This document shows positions 25,827 to 34,146 of a DNA stretch of 64,000 nt, piece by piece. Every line of letters starts with the position of its first letter. Position 1 is the stretch's first letter. The DNA is from an uncultured Prevotellaceae bacterium. Its GTDB lineage: Bacteria > Bacteroidota > Bacteroidia > Bacteroidales > Bacteroidaceae. Position numbers and translations under genes: made by a program. The notes under the pieces were generated by a model. That model did not search any database. It saw only the letters and a program-made list of their open reading frames with translations, and was not told where the DNA came from. The stretch covers positions 1-64,000 of the forward strand of contig CAMBDA010000001.1 in the NCBI GenBank assembly GCA_945865175.1, written 5' to 3'.

Positions 25827-25858
25827 CTTGCACGATTCAAAAAAAACCTCTACCTTTG
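25827..25858 (+). promoter_or_regulatory. Predicted promoter for the tRNA-Ser/tRNA-Glu pair
   Basis: CTTG (25827-25830), a 20-base spacer and TACCTTTG (25851-25858), about 55 bases before the tRNA-Ser. Confidence 0.6.
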
Positions 25859-25913
25859 CATCGCATTTGAGAGATGAGCGCTGCAAAGCAAACATCGAAA
25901 GGATGAAAAGGAA

Positions 25914-26001
25914 GGAAGTTTGGGTGAGTGGCTGAAACCACCAGTTTGCTAAACTGACGTACGGGTTTACCGTACCGGGGGTTCGAATCCCCCAGCTTCC
26001 G
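25914..26001 (+). tRNA. tRNA-Ser (GCU)
   Basis: 88 nt. The acceptor GGAAGTT pairs with AGCTTCC, the anticodon loop TTTGCTAAA gives GCU, a long variable arm (GTACGGGTTTACCGTAC) is typical of serine tRNAs, and the T loop is GTTCGAATC. No encoded CCA. Confidence 0.95.
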
Positions 26002-26022
26002 CAAAGAAAACTCAGATGCCAT

Positions 26023-26094
26023 GGCGCTTTCGTCTAGCGGCTAGGACACATGCCTCTCACGCATGGAACACGGGTTCGATTCCCGTAGGCGCTA
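26023..26094 (+). tRNA. tRNA-Glu (CUC)
   Basis: 72 nt. The acceptor GGCGCTT pairs with AGGCGCT, the anticodon stem is CATGC/GCATG with loop CTCTCAC (anticodon CUC), and the T loop is GTTCGATTC. It lies 21 bases after tRNA-Ser and shares its promoter and terminator. Confidence 0.92.
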
Positions 26095-26104
26095 CAAAAA
26101 AAAA

Positions 26105-26138
26105 GAAGTCTTGGTCAAAACCAAGATTTCTTTTTTTT
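26105..26138 (+). terminator. Intrinsic terminator of the tRNA pair
   Basis: TCTTGGT pairs with ACCAAGA (4-base loop), extended by flanking A/T pairs and followed by eight T residues, just after tRNA-Glu. Confidence 0.85.
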
Positions 26139-26194
26139 ACCATATACCAATATTAATATATTATAAGCACAACAGACAAACAGGCATTGGCAAA

Positions 26195-27136
26195 ATGAGG
26201 AATCAGACTACTGGCAGAGCATACGCTGCATCGAAATACATTACGCTACACGTACGCAAGGAGATGATACTCTCCGACTTCCTGCTGGAGCAGATGAGCG
26301 GAGTGAGCAAGAACCGCGTAAAGGACCTGCTATCGGGGCGCGCCGTAACAGTGGACAAGCAGTCGGTCACTCGCTACGACTACCCGCTTAAGCCGGGCAT
26401 GACGGTCATGGTGGCACGCCACAAGCGATCTTCCGAACTCATCAACAAGTATGTGAGGATAGTCTATGAAGACAAGTATCTGGTGGTAGTGGAGAAGGCT
26501 CCCGGCATCCTCAGCATGGGCGTGAACGCGGCCCAGTTCAGCATTAAGACCGTCCTGGACGAATATTTCAAGAAAAGGCAGTTCAAATGCACGGCTCACG
26601 TGGTGCACAGGCTCGACCGCGACACCAGCGGCCTGATGATGTACGCCAAAAACACGGATGTGCAACAGATACTGGAGGAGAACTGGCACGACATGGTCTA
26701 CGACCGCCGCTATGTGGCCGTACTCAGCGGCATCATGGAGCGCGAGGGCGGCACCGTGAGGAACTGGCTGCGCGACAACAAGGCATTCGTCACCTACAGC
26801 AGTCCTACCGACAACGGCGGCAAACTGGCAGTCACACACTACCACACCCTGCAGACCAAGGGCCACCTGAGTCTGGTGGAGATGCGGCTGGAGACCGGAC
26901 GGAAAAATCAGATAAGGGTACACATGCAGGACCTGGGCCACCCCATTGTGGGCGACAAGAAATACGGCAACGGCCTGGACCCCATCGGACGCCTGGCGCT
27001 CCATGCCTACCGCCTGTATTTCCACCATCCCGTCACCGGCGAAACCATCAGACTGGAGACATCCTTCCCAAAGGAGTTCATGCGACTGTTCCAGGACAAC
27101 CAGTCCTCCGAAGAAAGCATTCAATCAACCCATTAA
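26195..27136 (+). CDS. RluA-family RNA pseudouridine synthase
   Basis: The 313-residue enzyme has an S4-like N-terminal RNA-binding segment (about 20-75; ILSDFLLEQMSGVSKNRVKD) and a pseudouridine synthase domain with the catalytic Asp in HRLDRDTSG (about residue 145) and the conserved RLETGRKNQIRVH (about 235-247). The target uridine in rRNA or tRNA is not predictable. The start MRNQTTG is placed downstream of the tRNA terminator, since an upstream in-frame Met lies inside tRNA-Glu. A DUF4923 lipoprotein gene follows after 13 bases. Confidence 0.9.
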   Translation: MRNQTTGRAYAASKYITLHVRKEMILSDFLLEQMSGVSKNRVKDLLSGRAVTVDKQSVTRYDYPLKPGMTVMVARHKRSSELINKYVRIVYEDKYLVVVEKAPGILSMGVNAAQFSIKTVLDEYFKKRQFKCTAHVVHRLDRDTSGLMMYAKNTDVQQILEENWHDMVYDRRYVAVLSGIMEREGGTVRNWLRDNKAFVTYSSPTDNGGKLAVTHYHTLQTKGHLSLVEMRLETGRKNQIRVHMQDLGHPIVGDKKYGNGLDPIGRLALHAYRLYFHHPVTGETIRLETSFPKEFMRLFQDNQSSEESIQSTH

Positions 27137-27149
27137 TAGAAAAAGGAAA

Positions 27150-27767
27150 ATGAAGAAAATTTATTCCCTGGCATCTGCCTGCGCCATGGCTCTGATGCTG
27201 CAAGCCTGCGGAACAAGCGCTGGTTCTGCCACCGACAACAGTCAGACTGTTGCCACTACTTCAGTCTTGGGAAATGTGCTCACCTCGCTGCTGAGCAACC
27301 TCACCACCAACACCGACATCACAGGTACATGGACATACAGCGGCCCCAAGATTGTATTCGAAAGCGAGAATATCCTGAGCCAACTGGGCAGCACCGTGGC
27401 CAGCAGCAAGATGGAATCGATGCTCAGCAACCAACTTTCCAAAATCGGATTCTCAAGCAAGAGCAAGCTCACACTCAACAGCGACAAGACATACACTTTT
27501 ACCGTAGGCTCCAGGGACTATGCCGGCACCTACACTTACGACACCAATTCGCACCAGTTCACGCTCACAGGCGCATTGGGTCTTACCAACTACACCTGTA
27601 CAGCTGCCGTAAAAAATGGGGAGTTATACATGCTTCATGATGCCGACAACCTGCTCTCACTGGCCACCAAACTCTCCTCCAGCAGCAAAAACACCACCCT
27701 ATCCACCCTGTCCACCCTATTGGGCAGCTATTCGGGCCTGAAACTGGGATGGACCATGAAGAAATGA
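27150..27767 (+). CDS. DUF4923 family lipoprotein
   Basis: The 205-residue product starts MKKIYSLASACAMALMLQAC, a lipoprotein signal peptide with Cys in LQAC. The mature protein is rich in Ser and Thr and contains ITGTWTYSGPKIVFESEN, LTLNSDKTYTFTVGSRDYAGTYTYD and a C-terminal GLKLGWTMKK, the pattern I associate with DUF4923. This suggests a lipocalin-like beta structure on the outer membrane (inference). The function is unknown. Confidence 0.8.
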   Translation: MKKIYSLASACAMALMLQACGTSAGSATDNSQTVATTSVLGNVLTSLLSNLTTNTDITGTWTYSGPKIVFESENILSQLGSTVASSKMESMLSNQLSKIGFSSKSKLTLNSDKTYTFTVGSRDYAGTYTYDTNSHQFTLTGALGLTNYTCTAAVKNGELYMLHDADNLLSLATKLSSSSKNTTLSTLSTLLGSYSGLKLGWTMKK

Positions 27768-28196
27768 AACTATTCCGCCCCTTCAGAGCTTTGGGGAGAA
27801 GGGAACCGCTGGTACACAGGGCTCACGCCCTGTGCTAAACTACGCCACCCTTTCAGAGTTTTCCCTCCACCCAAAAGCCCCGTGGGGGCGACATAGTCCA
27901 GGATAGGGCGCGAGCCCTATCAAGACGGACATTCCCTACCTAGAAGCCCTGAAGGGACGATACAGTTTCATATCCGCATCCTGCTGAGGCCACCCACAAA
28001 ATGGGGAAAAGGATTTCGAACATCCTGTCAGAGAGACCACATAGAAGGGTCAATCTCGGTAAAACATCTGAACATTTGAACACCCTACCTTACGCTCAAA
28101 AACAAAGCAAGCGAGGCCATGAGCCTCGCCTGCTATTTATGCTTGTATGTTATCCGTCGCTGATTGTACGTGTGCTGGACGGATTACACCAGATAC
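27768..28196. other. Intergenic region with a dispersed repeat element, no gene
   Basis: No plausible coding frame is seen in these 429 bases. Most of the stretch is REP-like palindromic sequence (27814-28020) that recurs at 49.68 kb and 58.7 kb. The rest, up to the DUF4295 stop codon, contains an inexact GCGAGGC/GCCTCGC hairpin near 28110-28130 that may terminate the ribosomal protein cluster. Confidence 0.65.
27814..28020. repeat. Dispersed intergenic repeat, copy 1
   Basis: It contains the hairpin ACAGGG-CTCACG-CCCTGT (27816-27833) followed by GCTAAACTACG, which recurs at 49.68 kb. A core of about 85 bases (27875-27962, with AGGATAGGGCG and CCTATCAAGACGGACAT) recurs inverted at 58.72-58.81 kb. 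A tail (27977-28020, GAGGCCACCCAC) recurs in direct orientation at about 58.82 kb. Confidence 0.75.
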
Positions 28197-28355
28197 TTAG
28201 TTCTTGAAGAAATCCTTAACAGCCTCGTTGGGAACCATCTGCTCGTCAAAGCTGTAGGAACCGCTCTGAGGATTCTTCACCATCTTGATAACCTTTGTGT
28301 AAGAACGGCCATCAGTCTTGCCAGTACGCAAGGTAGCCACTACTTTCTTTGCCAT
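28197..28355 (-). CDS. DUF4295 small ribosome-cluster protein
   Basis: A 52-residue basic protein, MAKKVVATLRTGKTDGRSYT and on, ending in VKDFFKN. It matches the DUF4295 family that follows rpmB and rpmG in most Bacteroidetes. A ribosome-associated role is likely from context and composition but is not established. It is the last gene of the three-gene cluster, 28 bases after rpmG. Confidence 0.85.
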   Translation of the reverse strand: MAKKVVATLRTGKTDGRSYTKVIKMVKNPQSGSYSFDEQMVPNEAVKDFFKN

Positions 28356-28383
28356 AGTATATTCTTAGTGTATGGATGTGTTA

Positions 28384-28572
28384 TTACTTGATTTCCTTGT
28401 GGACAGTCATTTTCTTGAGGATGGGGTTGTACTTCTTCAACTCCAAGCGCTCAGGAGTGTTCTTCCTGTTCTTTGTGGTAACGTAGCGAGAAGTGCCGGG
28501 CAGTCCGCTCTGCTTCATCTCGGTGCATTCCAGAATCACCTGTATTCTGTTGCCTTTAGCTTTCTTTGCCAT
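28384..28572 (-). CDS. rpmG: 50S ribosomal protein L33
   Basis: A 62-residue basic protein, [20 protein letters not shown] and on, with [20 protein letters not shown], the L33 signature. It has ECTEMK where zinc-binding L33 forms have CxxC, and CxxC pairs are absent, so this is the zinc-independent form. It sits between rpmB and DUF4295. Confidence 0.95.
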   Translation of the reverse strand: MAKKAKGNRIQVILECTEMKQSGLPGTSRYVTTKNRKNTPERLELKKYNPILKKMTVHKEIK

Positions 28573-28590
28573 AATTCGTAGCGACTAATG

Positions 28591-28851
28591 TTAACCAATT
28601 ACTTTAATGCTTCTCCAATCACAATACCCCTTAGCCACAGCATTCTTGAGAGCTGCATCGAGGCCAAGTTTGTTGATGCAGCGAAGGCCGCGTGCGCTGA
28701 CCTTGAGCTGAATCCAGCATTCCTCTTCTACATAGTAGAACTTCTTAGAGAAAAGATTCACATCGAAATGACGCTTTGTGCGACGCTTTGAGTGTGAAAC
28801 ATTGTTGCCAATCATGGCCTTTTTTCCGGTAATTTGACAAATCTTAGACAT
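28591..28851 (-). CDS. rpmB: 50S ribosomal protein L28
   Basis: An 86-residue protein, [20 protein letters not shown] and on, with [19 protein letters not shown] and [19 protein letters not shown], the L28 signature. The start at MSKICQ is the family start, since upstream in-frame Met codons lie in the leader. It is the first gene of rpmB-rpmG-DUF4295, about 55 bases downstream of a good promoter. Confidence 0.95.
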   Translation of the reverse strand: MSKICQITGKKAMIGNNVSHSKRRTKRHFDVNLFSKKFYYVEEECWIQLKVSARGLRCINKLGLDAALKNAVAKGYCDWRSIKVIG

Positions 28852-28904
28852 TTCTATCTTCCTTTCTTTTTTGTCTATTTCAACAACTTCTTCCAAACAG
28901 GGCA

Positions 28905-28936
28905 CAAAGTTATAGCATTTTTTCCTAACACACAAG
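28905..28936 (-). promoter_or_regulatory. Predicted promoter for rpmB-rpmG-DUF4295
   Basis: TAACTTTG (28905-28912) with CTTG (28933-28936) 20 bases upstream on the minus strand. Confidence 0.65.
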
Positions 28937-28968
28937 TTTTTGACTGCCTTTTTTGATTTTTGAGCATT

Positions 28969-29994
28969 TTAATGGGCCACACGGCTGTAAGCAGGGGCCT
29001 CCATGGGGCAGAATTCGTGGTCCTGGTACTTGAAATAGCCCGTAATGGCAATCATGGCGGCATTGTCGGTGGTGTAGCTGAAGCGGGGGATGTACACGCG
29101 CCAACCATAGCGTTTGGCATAGGCATGGAAGGCATTGCGCAATCCGTTGTTGGCCGACACGCCTCCGGCCACGGCTACGTCCCGTATGCCGAGATCCTTG
29201 GCTGCATGATAGAGCTTGTTCATCAGTATCTCCACGATGGTGCGTTCCAGACTGGCTGCCAGGTCGGCCTTGTGGTGCTCCACAAAATCGGGGTCCTCCT
29301 TCACCCATTCACGTAAGGAGTAGAGAAACGATGTCTTGAGTCCGCTAAACGAATAGTCGTAGCCTGGAATGGACGGCTTGGCAAAATGAAAAGCGTCGGC
29401 ATTGCCCTGACGAGCCAGGCGGTCGATGATGGGGCCACCAGGATAGCCCAACCCCATCACCTTGCTACACTTGTCGATGGCCTCCCCTGCAGCATCGTCG
29501 ATGGTCTGTCCGATGATCTCCATGTCCTTGTACGAACGCACCAGGACAATCTGGCTGTTGCCGCCACTCACCAGGAGACACAGGAAGGGAAAGGGAGGTG
29601 ACTGGTAGTCATCCTCCTCCGTATGGATGAAATGGGCCAGCACATGGCCGTGAAGATGGTTCACATCAATCATGGGTATACCAAGCGAGGCTGCCAGCCC
29701 CTTGGCAAATGAGACCCCCACAAGCAGAGAGCCCATCAGCCCGGGACCGCGCGTGAAGGCGATGGCCGACAGTTGTTCAGCCTCCACGCCCGCCTGCTTG
29801 AGGGCCTGGTCCACCACAGGCACTATGTTCTGCTGATGGGCACGGCTGGCCAGTTCGGGCACCACACCCCCGTAAGCCTCGTGCACGGCCTGACTGGCCG
29901 TTACATTGCTCAGCAGCAGTCCGTTGCACACCACAGCAGCCGACGTATCATCGCAACTGCTTTCTATTCCTAATATGATACAATCCTTGTTCAT
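28969..29994 (-). CDS. tsaD: tRNA N6-adenosine threonylcarbamoyltransferase
   Basis: TsaD transfers the threonylcarbamoyl group to A37 of ANN-decoding tRNAs, with TsaB and TsaE. The 341-residue sequence shows the ASKHA-fold motifs LGIESSCDDTSAAVV, the metal-binding HLHGH (about residues 113-117), LVSGGNSQIVLV and AVAGGVSANNGLR. Length and motifs are complete. It lies 73 bases after the methionine aminopeptidase gene in the same direction. Confidence 0.97.
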   Translation of the reverse strand: MNKDCIILGIESSCDDTSAAVVCNGLLLSNVTASQAVHEAYGGVVPELASRAHQQNIVPVVDQALKQAGVEAEQLSAIAFTRGPGLMGSLLVGVSFAKGLAASLGIPMIDVNHLHGHVLAHFIHTEEDDYQSPPFPFLCLLVSGGNSQIVLVRSYKDMEIIGQTIDDAAGEAIDKCSKVMGLGYPGGPIIDRLARQGNADAFHFAKPSIPGYDYSFSGLKTSFLYSLREWVKEDPDFVEHHKADLAASLERTIVEILMNKLYHAAKDLGIRDVAVAGGVSANNGLRNAFHAYAKRYGWRVYIPRFSYTTDNAAMIAITGYFKYQDHEFCPMEAPAYSRVAH

Positions 29995-30067
29995 TCTGTT
30001 TCAGATACTAATCAAAGAAAAAAACGCACCGCACGGGATTCCTTTGCTTCTTCCCCCGCGGAGCACA

Positions 30068-30934
30068 TCAATGGGAGAGTATCTCCACCCCGTTTTCGGT
30101 CATCACAAACGTGTGTTCCCATTGTGCGCTGGGCAGACCGTCAGACGTGAGTACAATCCATCCCGTAGGGTCCAATTCGTCACCACAAACATCCCAATGT
30201 CCCATGTTCACCATGGGCTCGATGGTGAAGGTCATGCCAGGCACCAGCAGCATGCCGGTGCCCTTGTGTCCATAGTGTTCCACATCAGGCTGTTCATGGA
30301 ACTCCAGCCCTACCCCGTGACCACAGAGGTCGCGCACGATGGTACAACGGTTCTTGTGGGCATGGCGGGCAATGGCATTGCCCATGTCGCCCACAAACAC
30401 ATAGGGACGGCTACATACATCCTGTCCCACCTTCAGACATTCCCATGCCACATCCACCAGACGTTGCCACCGGGGGTCGGTGTGGCCCATTACAAACATC
30501 CTGCTGGCATCTGCATAATATCCGTCCAGGATGGTGGTACAGTCCACGTTCACGATATCACCCTCCTCCAGCACATCATCTTCCGAAGGGATGCCATGGC
30601 ACACCACATCGTTGATGCTGGTGCAGCAGCTGTTGGGAAAGCCCTCATAGTGGAGGGGGGCCGGTATGCCGCCATGCCGGGTGGTGAAGTCGTACACCAT
30701 GCGATCGATTTCCAGGGTGGACATTCCCTCGCGGATGTGCTCCTCCACATAGTCAAGCACAGCCGTGTTCAGCTGTCCTGCCTTGCGGATGCCTTTAATC
30801 TGTTCGGGTGTCTTGATAAGGCCACGCCAGGGCACAATCTTGCCCTTCTCCTGCATCTCCAGGATGCGGCAATCCATTTCGGTGGGTTCCATGCCCTCGG
30901 GCACCGTCCACACAGGGCGCTTGGTTTTCTTCAT
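30068..30934 (-). CDS. map: Type I methionine aminopeptidase
   Basis: The enzyme removes N-terminal Met from nascent proteins. The 288-residue protein has an N-terminal extension of about 40 residues (MKKTKRPVWTVPEGMEPTEM and on) before the pita-bread fold. The five metal ligands are visible: Asp in VNVDCT, Asp in YADASR, His in CGHGVG, Glu in TIEPM and Glu in QWEHT. Its ATG overlaps the stop codon of eda by 4 bases, an odd pairing of a protein-maturation gene with sugar-acid catabolism genes. Confidence 0.95.
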   Translation of the reverse strand: MKKTKRPVWTVPEGMEPTEMDCRILEMQEKGKIVPWRGLIKTPEQIKGIRKAGQLNTAVLDYVEEHIREGMSTLEIDRMVYDFTTRHGGIPAPLHYEGFPNSCCTSINDVVCHGIPSEDDVLEEGDIVNVDCTTILDGYYADASRMFVMGHTDPRWQRLVDVAWECLKVGQDVCSRPYVFVGDMGNAIARHAHKNRCTIVRDLCGHGVGLEFHEQPDVEHYGHKGTGMLLVPGMTFTIEPMVNMGHWDVCGDELDPTGWIVLTSDGLPSAQWEHTFVMTENGVEILSH

Positions 30935-31605
30935 TCCTTTTCTCTTGCCTCCTTAATATACGTCAGCGACTGACGGCATTGCCGGGTCACATAGTCCCAG
31001 TCCTCAGCCACCACCCTATCCTTGGGGAATAGTTGAGAGCCCATCCCTACACAGAACACACCCGAGCGCACCCATTGGGTGAGATTATCCCTGTCGGGTG
31101 ACACGCCGCCCGTAACCATAATCTTGCTCCAGGGGCAGGGCGCCATCACAGCCTTCACGAAAGCCGGACCATACACATCGGCCGGGAACACCTTGCACAC
31201 ATCGCATCCCACGGCCTGGGCCTGGCTTATCTCGGAGAGGGTGCCACAGCCGGGGCAGTAAGGCACCAGCCGTCGGTTACAGAGAGCGGCTATCTCGGGG
31301 TTGAACAGGGGACCCACCACGAAGCATGCACCCTCCTGAAGAAAGAGTGCCGCCGTGGGGGCATCCACCACCGAACCTATGCCAAGTGCCATCTGGGGGC
31401 ACTCACGGGCAGCAAATTTCACACACTCGGCAAACACCTCATGTGCAAAATCGCCCCGATTGGTAAACTCAAACACACGCACCCCGCCCTCGTAACATGC
31501 CTTTATCATCTGCTTGGCCACAGCGGCATCCTTGTGGTAAAACACGGGCACCATGCCCGTATCACGCATTTTTCCTAATACGGATATCTTGTCAAATTGG
31601 GCCAT
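30931..31605 (-). CDS. eda: KDPG/KHG aldolase
   Basis: The 224-residue class I aldolase cleaves 2-keto-3-deoxy-6-phosphogluconate to pyruvate and glyceraldehyde-3-phosphate. Motifs are VRVFEFTNRG (the catalytic Glu region), GIGSVVDAPTA, PYCPGCGTLSEI and the Schiff-base Lys in CDVCKVFPAD, followed by MVTGGVSPD. It lies 48 bases downstream of kdgK, which makes its substrate, and completes hexuronate breakdown begun by the uxa/uxu genes at 59-64 kb. Confidence 0.93.
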   Translation of the reverse strand: MAQFDKISVLGKMRDTGMVPVFYHKDAAVAKQMIKACYEGGVRVFEFTNRGDFAHEVFAECVKFAARECPQMALGIGSVVDAPTAALFLQEGACFVVGPLFNPEIAALCNRRLVPYCPGCGTLSEISQAQAVGCDVCKVFPADVYGPAFVKAVMAPCPWSKIMVTGGVSPDRDNLTQWVRSGVFCVGMGSQLFPKDRVVAEDWDYVTRQCRQSLTYIKEAREKE

Positions 31606-31653
31606 ATCGTTTCCTTGTTCTTCTACATATTAATATATATAACATCTCCCCGC

Positions 31654-32676
31654 CTATCGTTGCACCCTTCCGTTGCCACTCCCGTGCATCAACTGTTCCA
31701 CTTCAGAAAGGCTCACAGGATTCACATCGCCTGGAATAGTATGTTTAAGGGCGCTGGCGGCTACGGCAAACTCCAGGGCTTCCTGAGGGGAAGACAGGTT
31801 CAGGAGCCCGTGGATAAGTCCTGCACTGAAACTGTCACCTCCGCCCACACGGTCGATGATGGGCATAATGTCGTAACGCCGACTTTGCAGAAAGGCCTTG
31901 CCATCCCACATCACGGCCTTCCAGCCGTTGTGGGTGGCGCTGAAACTCTCGCGCAGAGTGCTGGCCACCTTGCTGAATCCGAAGCGTGAGGCCATCTGCT
32001 TCATGATTCCCTCATAGCCAGCCGCATCAGTACATCCGGCCTCCACATCACTCTGGGGCTTGAAGCCCAGACACAGCTCGGCATCCTCTTCGTTGCCGAT
32101 ACACACGTCCACATATTCCATCAGCGGTACCATAACGGCCTGTGCCTGCTGCGGAGTCCACAGTTTCTTGCGGAAATTCAGATCACAGCTCACGGTCACC
32201 CCATACTTGCGGGCCGCCTTGCATGCGGTCTCCACCAGGGCTGCACCCTGCGGACTGATAGCAGTGGTGATGCCGCTCCAATGAAACCACGCGGCACCCT
32301 GCATGATAGCATCGAAATCAAAGTCATCGGGGGTGGCGCAAGCAATACTGCTGCCCGCACGGTCGTAGATGACCTTGCTGGGGCGCATGCTGGCACCTGT
32401 TTCCAGGAAGTAGATACCCAGGCGGTCGCCTCCGCGGGCCACATATTCGGTGTGCACACCCCACTGGCGCAGGCTATTGATGGCACATTGCCCCATCTCA
32501 TGGGCAGGCACTTTGCTCACGAAATAACATGAATGTCCAAAATGAGCCAGGCTCACGGCCACATTGGCCTCGCCTCCCCCATAATTCACATCAAAACTCC
32601 CCGACTGCACCAGACGACTCTGTCCGGGAGACGAAAGGCGCAACATAATTTCGCCCATTGTCACTATCTTTGCCAT
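31654..32676 (-). CDS. kdgK: 2-keto-3-deoxygluconate kinase (PfkB family)
   Basis: The 340-residue ribokinase-family enzyme phosphorylates 2-keto-3-deoxygluconate. Motifs are the N-terminal GEIMLRLSSPG, the substrate-binding NYGGGEANVAVSLAHFG, and the PfkB signature IIDRVGGGDSFSAGLIHG with the catalytic Asp at GGGDS. The adjacency to eda supports KDG as the substrate rather than another sugar. A -7 element lies about 25 bases upstream, so kdgK heads the kdgK-eda-map(-tsaD) run. Confidence 0.9.
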   Translation of the reverse strand: MAKIVTMGEIMLRLSSPGQSRLVQSGSFDVNYGGGEANVAVSLAHFGHSCYFVSKVPAHEMGQCAINSLRQWGVHTEYVARGGDRLGIYFLETGASMRPSKVIYDRAGSSIACATPDDFDFDAIMQGAAWFHWSGITTAISPQGAALVETACKAARKYGVTVSCDLNFRKKLWTPQQAQAVMVPLMEYVDVCIGNEEDAELCLGFKPQSDVEAGCTDAAGYEGIMKQMASRFGFSKVASTLRESFSATHNGWKAVMWDGKAFLQSRRYDIMPIIDRVGGGDSFSAGLIHGLLNLSSPQEALEFAVAASALKHTIPGDVNPVSLSEVEQLMHGSGNGRVQR

Positions 32677-32699
32677 ACTTTACTTTATAATTACAGGTA

Positions 32700-32707
32700 C
32701 AAAATTA
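32700..32707 (-). promoter_or_regulatory. -7 element for kdgK
   Basis: TAATTTTG on the minus strand. No clear -33 element. Confidence 0.45.
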
Positions 32708-32814
32708 TACAAATATTCATTAACAGGATAAAATTACGGGTAAAAACTCACAAATTTCATATTTTTAACCCCCAATTCCACCCATGAAAGCAAATAAAGA
32801 AGTAATTTCGCCGT

Positions 32815-34146
32815 ATGAATGAGCGTATCTCCACCTTCTCGGGCCTGAAGGCTCTCAGTCCGCTGGCTGTATTCCTGCTACTCTATGTAGGATTCAGCCT
32901 GTCTACAGGCGACTTTTATGCCGTACCCATCAGCGTAGCTTTCCTGATCTCCTGCCTCTATGCCGTCCTCATCCTGCGACACAGGCCGTGGGAGGAACGG
33001 TTTGCCCTGCTCACCGAGGGGGCCCGCCGTCCCGGGCTGCTGATGATGGTGTGGATATTTGTGCTGGCGGGGGCGTTTACAGGAGCAGCCAAGGCCATCG
33101 GAGCCATCGATGCCATGGTCAACCTATCGCTTGCCCTGCTACCCCAGAGTCTGGTGATGGGCGGTCTGTTTTTAGCCTCCTGCCTCATCTCCGTCTGCGT
33201 GGGCACCAGCGTGGGCACCATCGCTGCCCTCACGCCCATAGCCGTGAGCCTGGCCGGCCAGACAGGACAAAGCGTACCGCTATGGGTGGCCATAGCCGTG
33301 GGTGGGGCCTATTTCGGAGACAATCTCAGTTTTATCTCCGACACCACCATCGTAGCCACCCGTTCGCAGGGTTGCAGGATGGGCGACAAGTTCCGCAAGA
33401 ACATCTGGATAGCCAGCCCGGCAGCACTCATCACCCTGGCACTCTATCTGATTATGGGGGCCAGGCAGACCAGCGTACCTCCGCCTGGAGAGGTGGACTA
33501 TCTGCTGGTGGTGCCCTATTTCTTTGTACTTCTCACCGCCCTGCTGGGCATGAACGTGACAGCCGTACTGGCCCTGGGCGCAGGACTGGCGGGCCTTTTG
33601 GGCATCGCTACGGGATGTCTGGACATGCAAGCATGGATGAACGCCATGAGCGGAGGCATCCTGGGCATGGGCGAACTGATTATCGTCACCCTCCTGGCAG
33701 GCGGTCTGATAGAGATTATCCGCGAGACGGGGGGCATACGTTACTTGATACAGGTGCTCACCCGCCGCATCAACGGCTGCAAAGGGGCTGAGTGCTGTAT
33801 TGCAGCCCTGGTGGTGCTCACCGACTTTTGCACAGCCAACAACACCATCGCCATCCTCACGGTGGGCCCGCTGGCCAAGGAGATATCCACCCGCTACCAT
33901 GTGGACCCGCGCCGAAGTGCCAGCATTCTGGACACCTTCTCATGCTTTGCCCAGGGCATCATCCCTTATGGGGCCCAACTGCTGATTGCATCCGGTTTGG
34001 CCGGCATCACCCCTCTGAGCATCATCCCCTATCTATACTATCCATTCATTCTGGGCATCGTAGCCCTCATAAACATCTTTTTACATTATGAAGAAATCTT
34101 CCATCGTCATGCTGCTTCCGTTCATGCTGGGAGCATGCATCCCTGA
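32815..34146 (+). CDS. NhaC-family Na+/H+ antiporter
   Basis: The 443-residue protein is highly hydrophobic with about 11-12 membrane segments and the NhaC signatures CVGTSVGTIAALTPIAV, GGAYFGDNLSFISDTTIVAT (residues about 162-181) and FCTANNTIAILTVGPL. It would exchange external protons or other cations across the inner membrane, though some NhaC members carry organic substrates. The start at 32815 has a weak TAATTTCG box just upstream. Its last 59 bases overlap the next gene. Confidence 0.86.
   Translation: MNERISTFSGLKALSPLAVFLLLYVGFSLSTGDFYAVPISVAFLISCLYAVLILRHRPWEERFALLTEGARRPGLLMMVWIFVLAGAFTGAAKAIGAIDAMVNLSLALLPQSLVMGGLFLASCLISVCVGTSVGTIAALTPIAVSLAGQTGQSVPLWVAIAVGGAYFGDNLSFISDTTIVATRSQGCRMGDKFRKNIWIASPAALITLALYLIMGARQTSVPPPGEVDYLLVVPYFFVLLTALLGMNVTAVLALGAGLAGLLGIATGCLDMQAWMNAMSGGILGMGELIIVTLLAGGLIEIIRETGGIRYLIQVLTRRINGCKGAECCIAALVVLTDFCTANNTIAILTVGPLAKEISTRYHVDPRRSASILDTFSCFAQGIIPYGAQLLIASGLAGITPLSIIPYLYYPFILGIVALINIFLHYEEIFHRHAASVHAGSMHP

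Noticed and set aside
25914-26094. Integrative element attached at the tRNA-Ser/tRNA-Glu pair
   Set aside because: No integrase gene and no repeated tRNA 3' end are visible nearby, so the amino-sugar genes next to it cannot be called an island.
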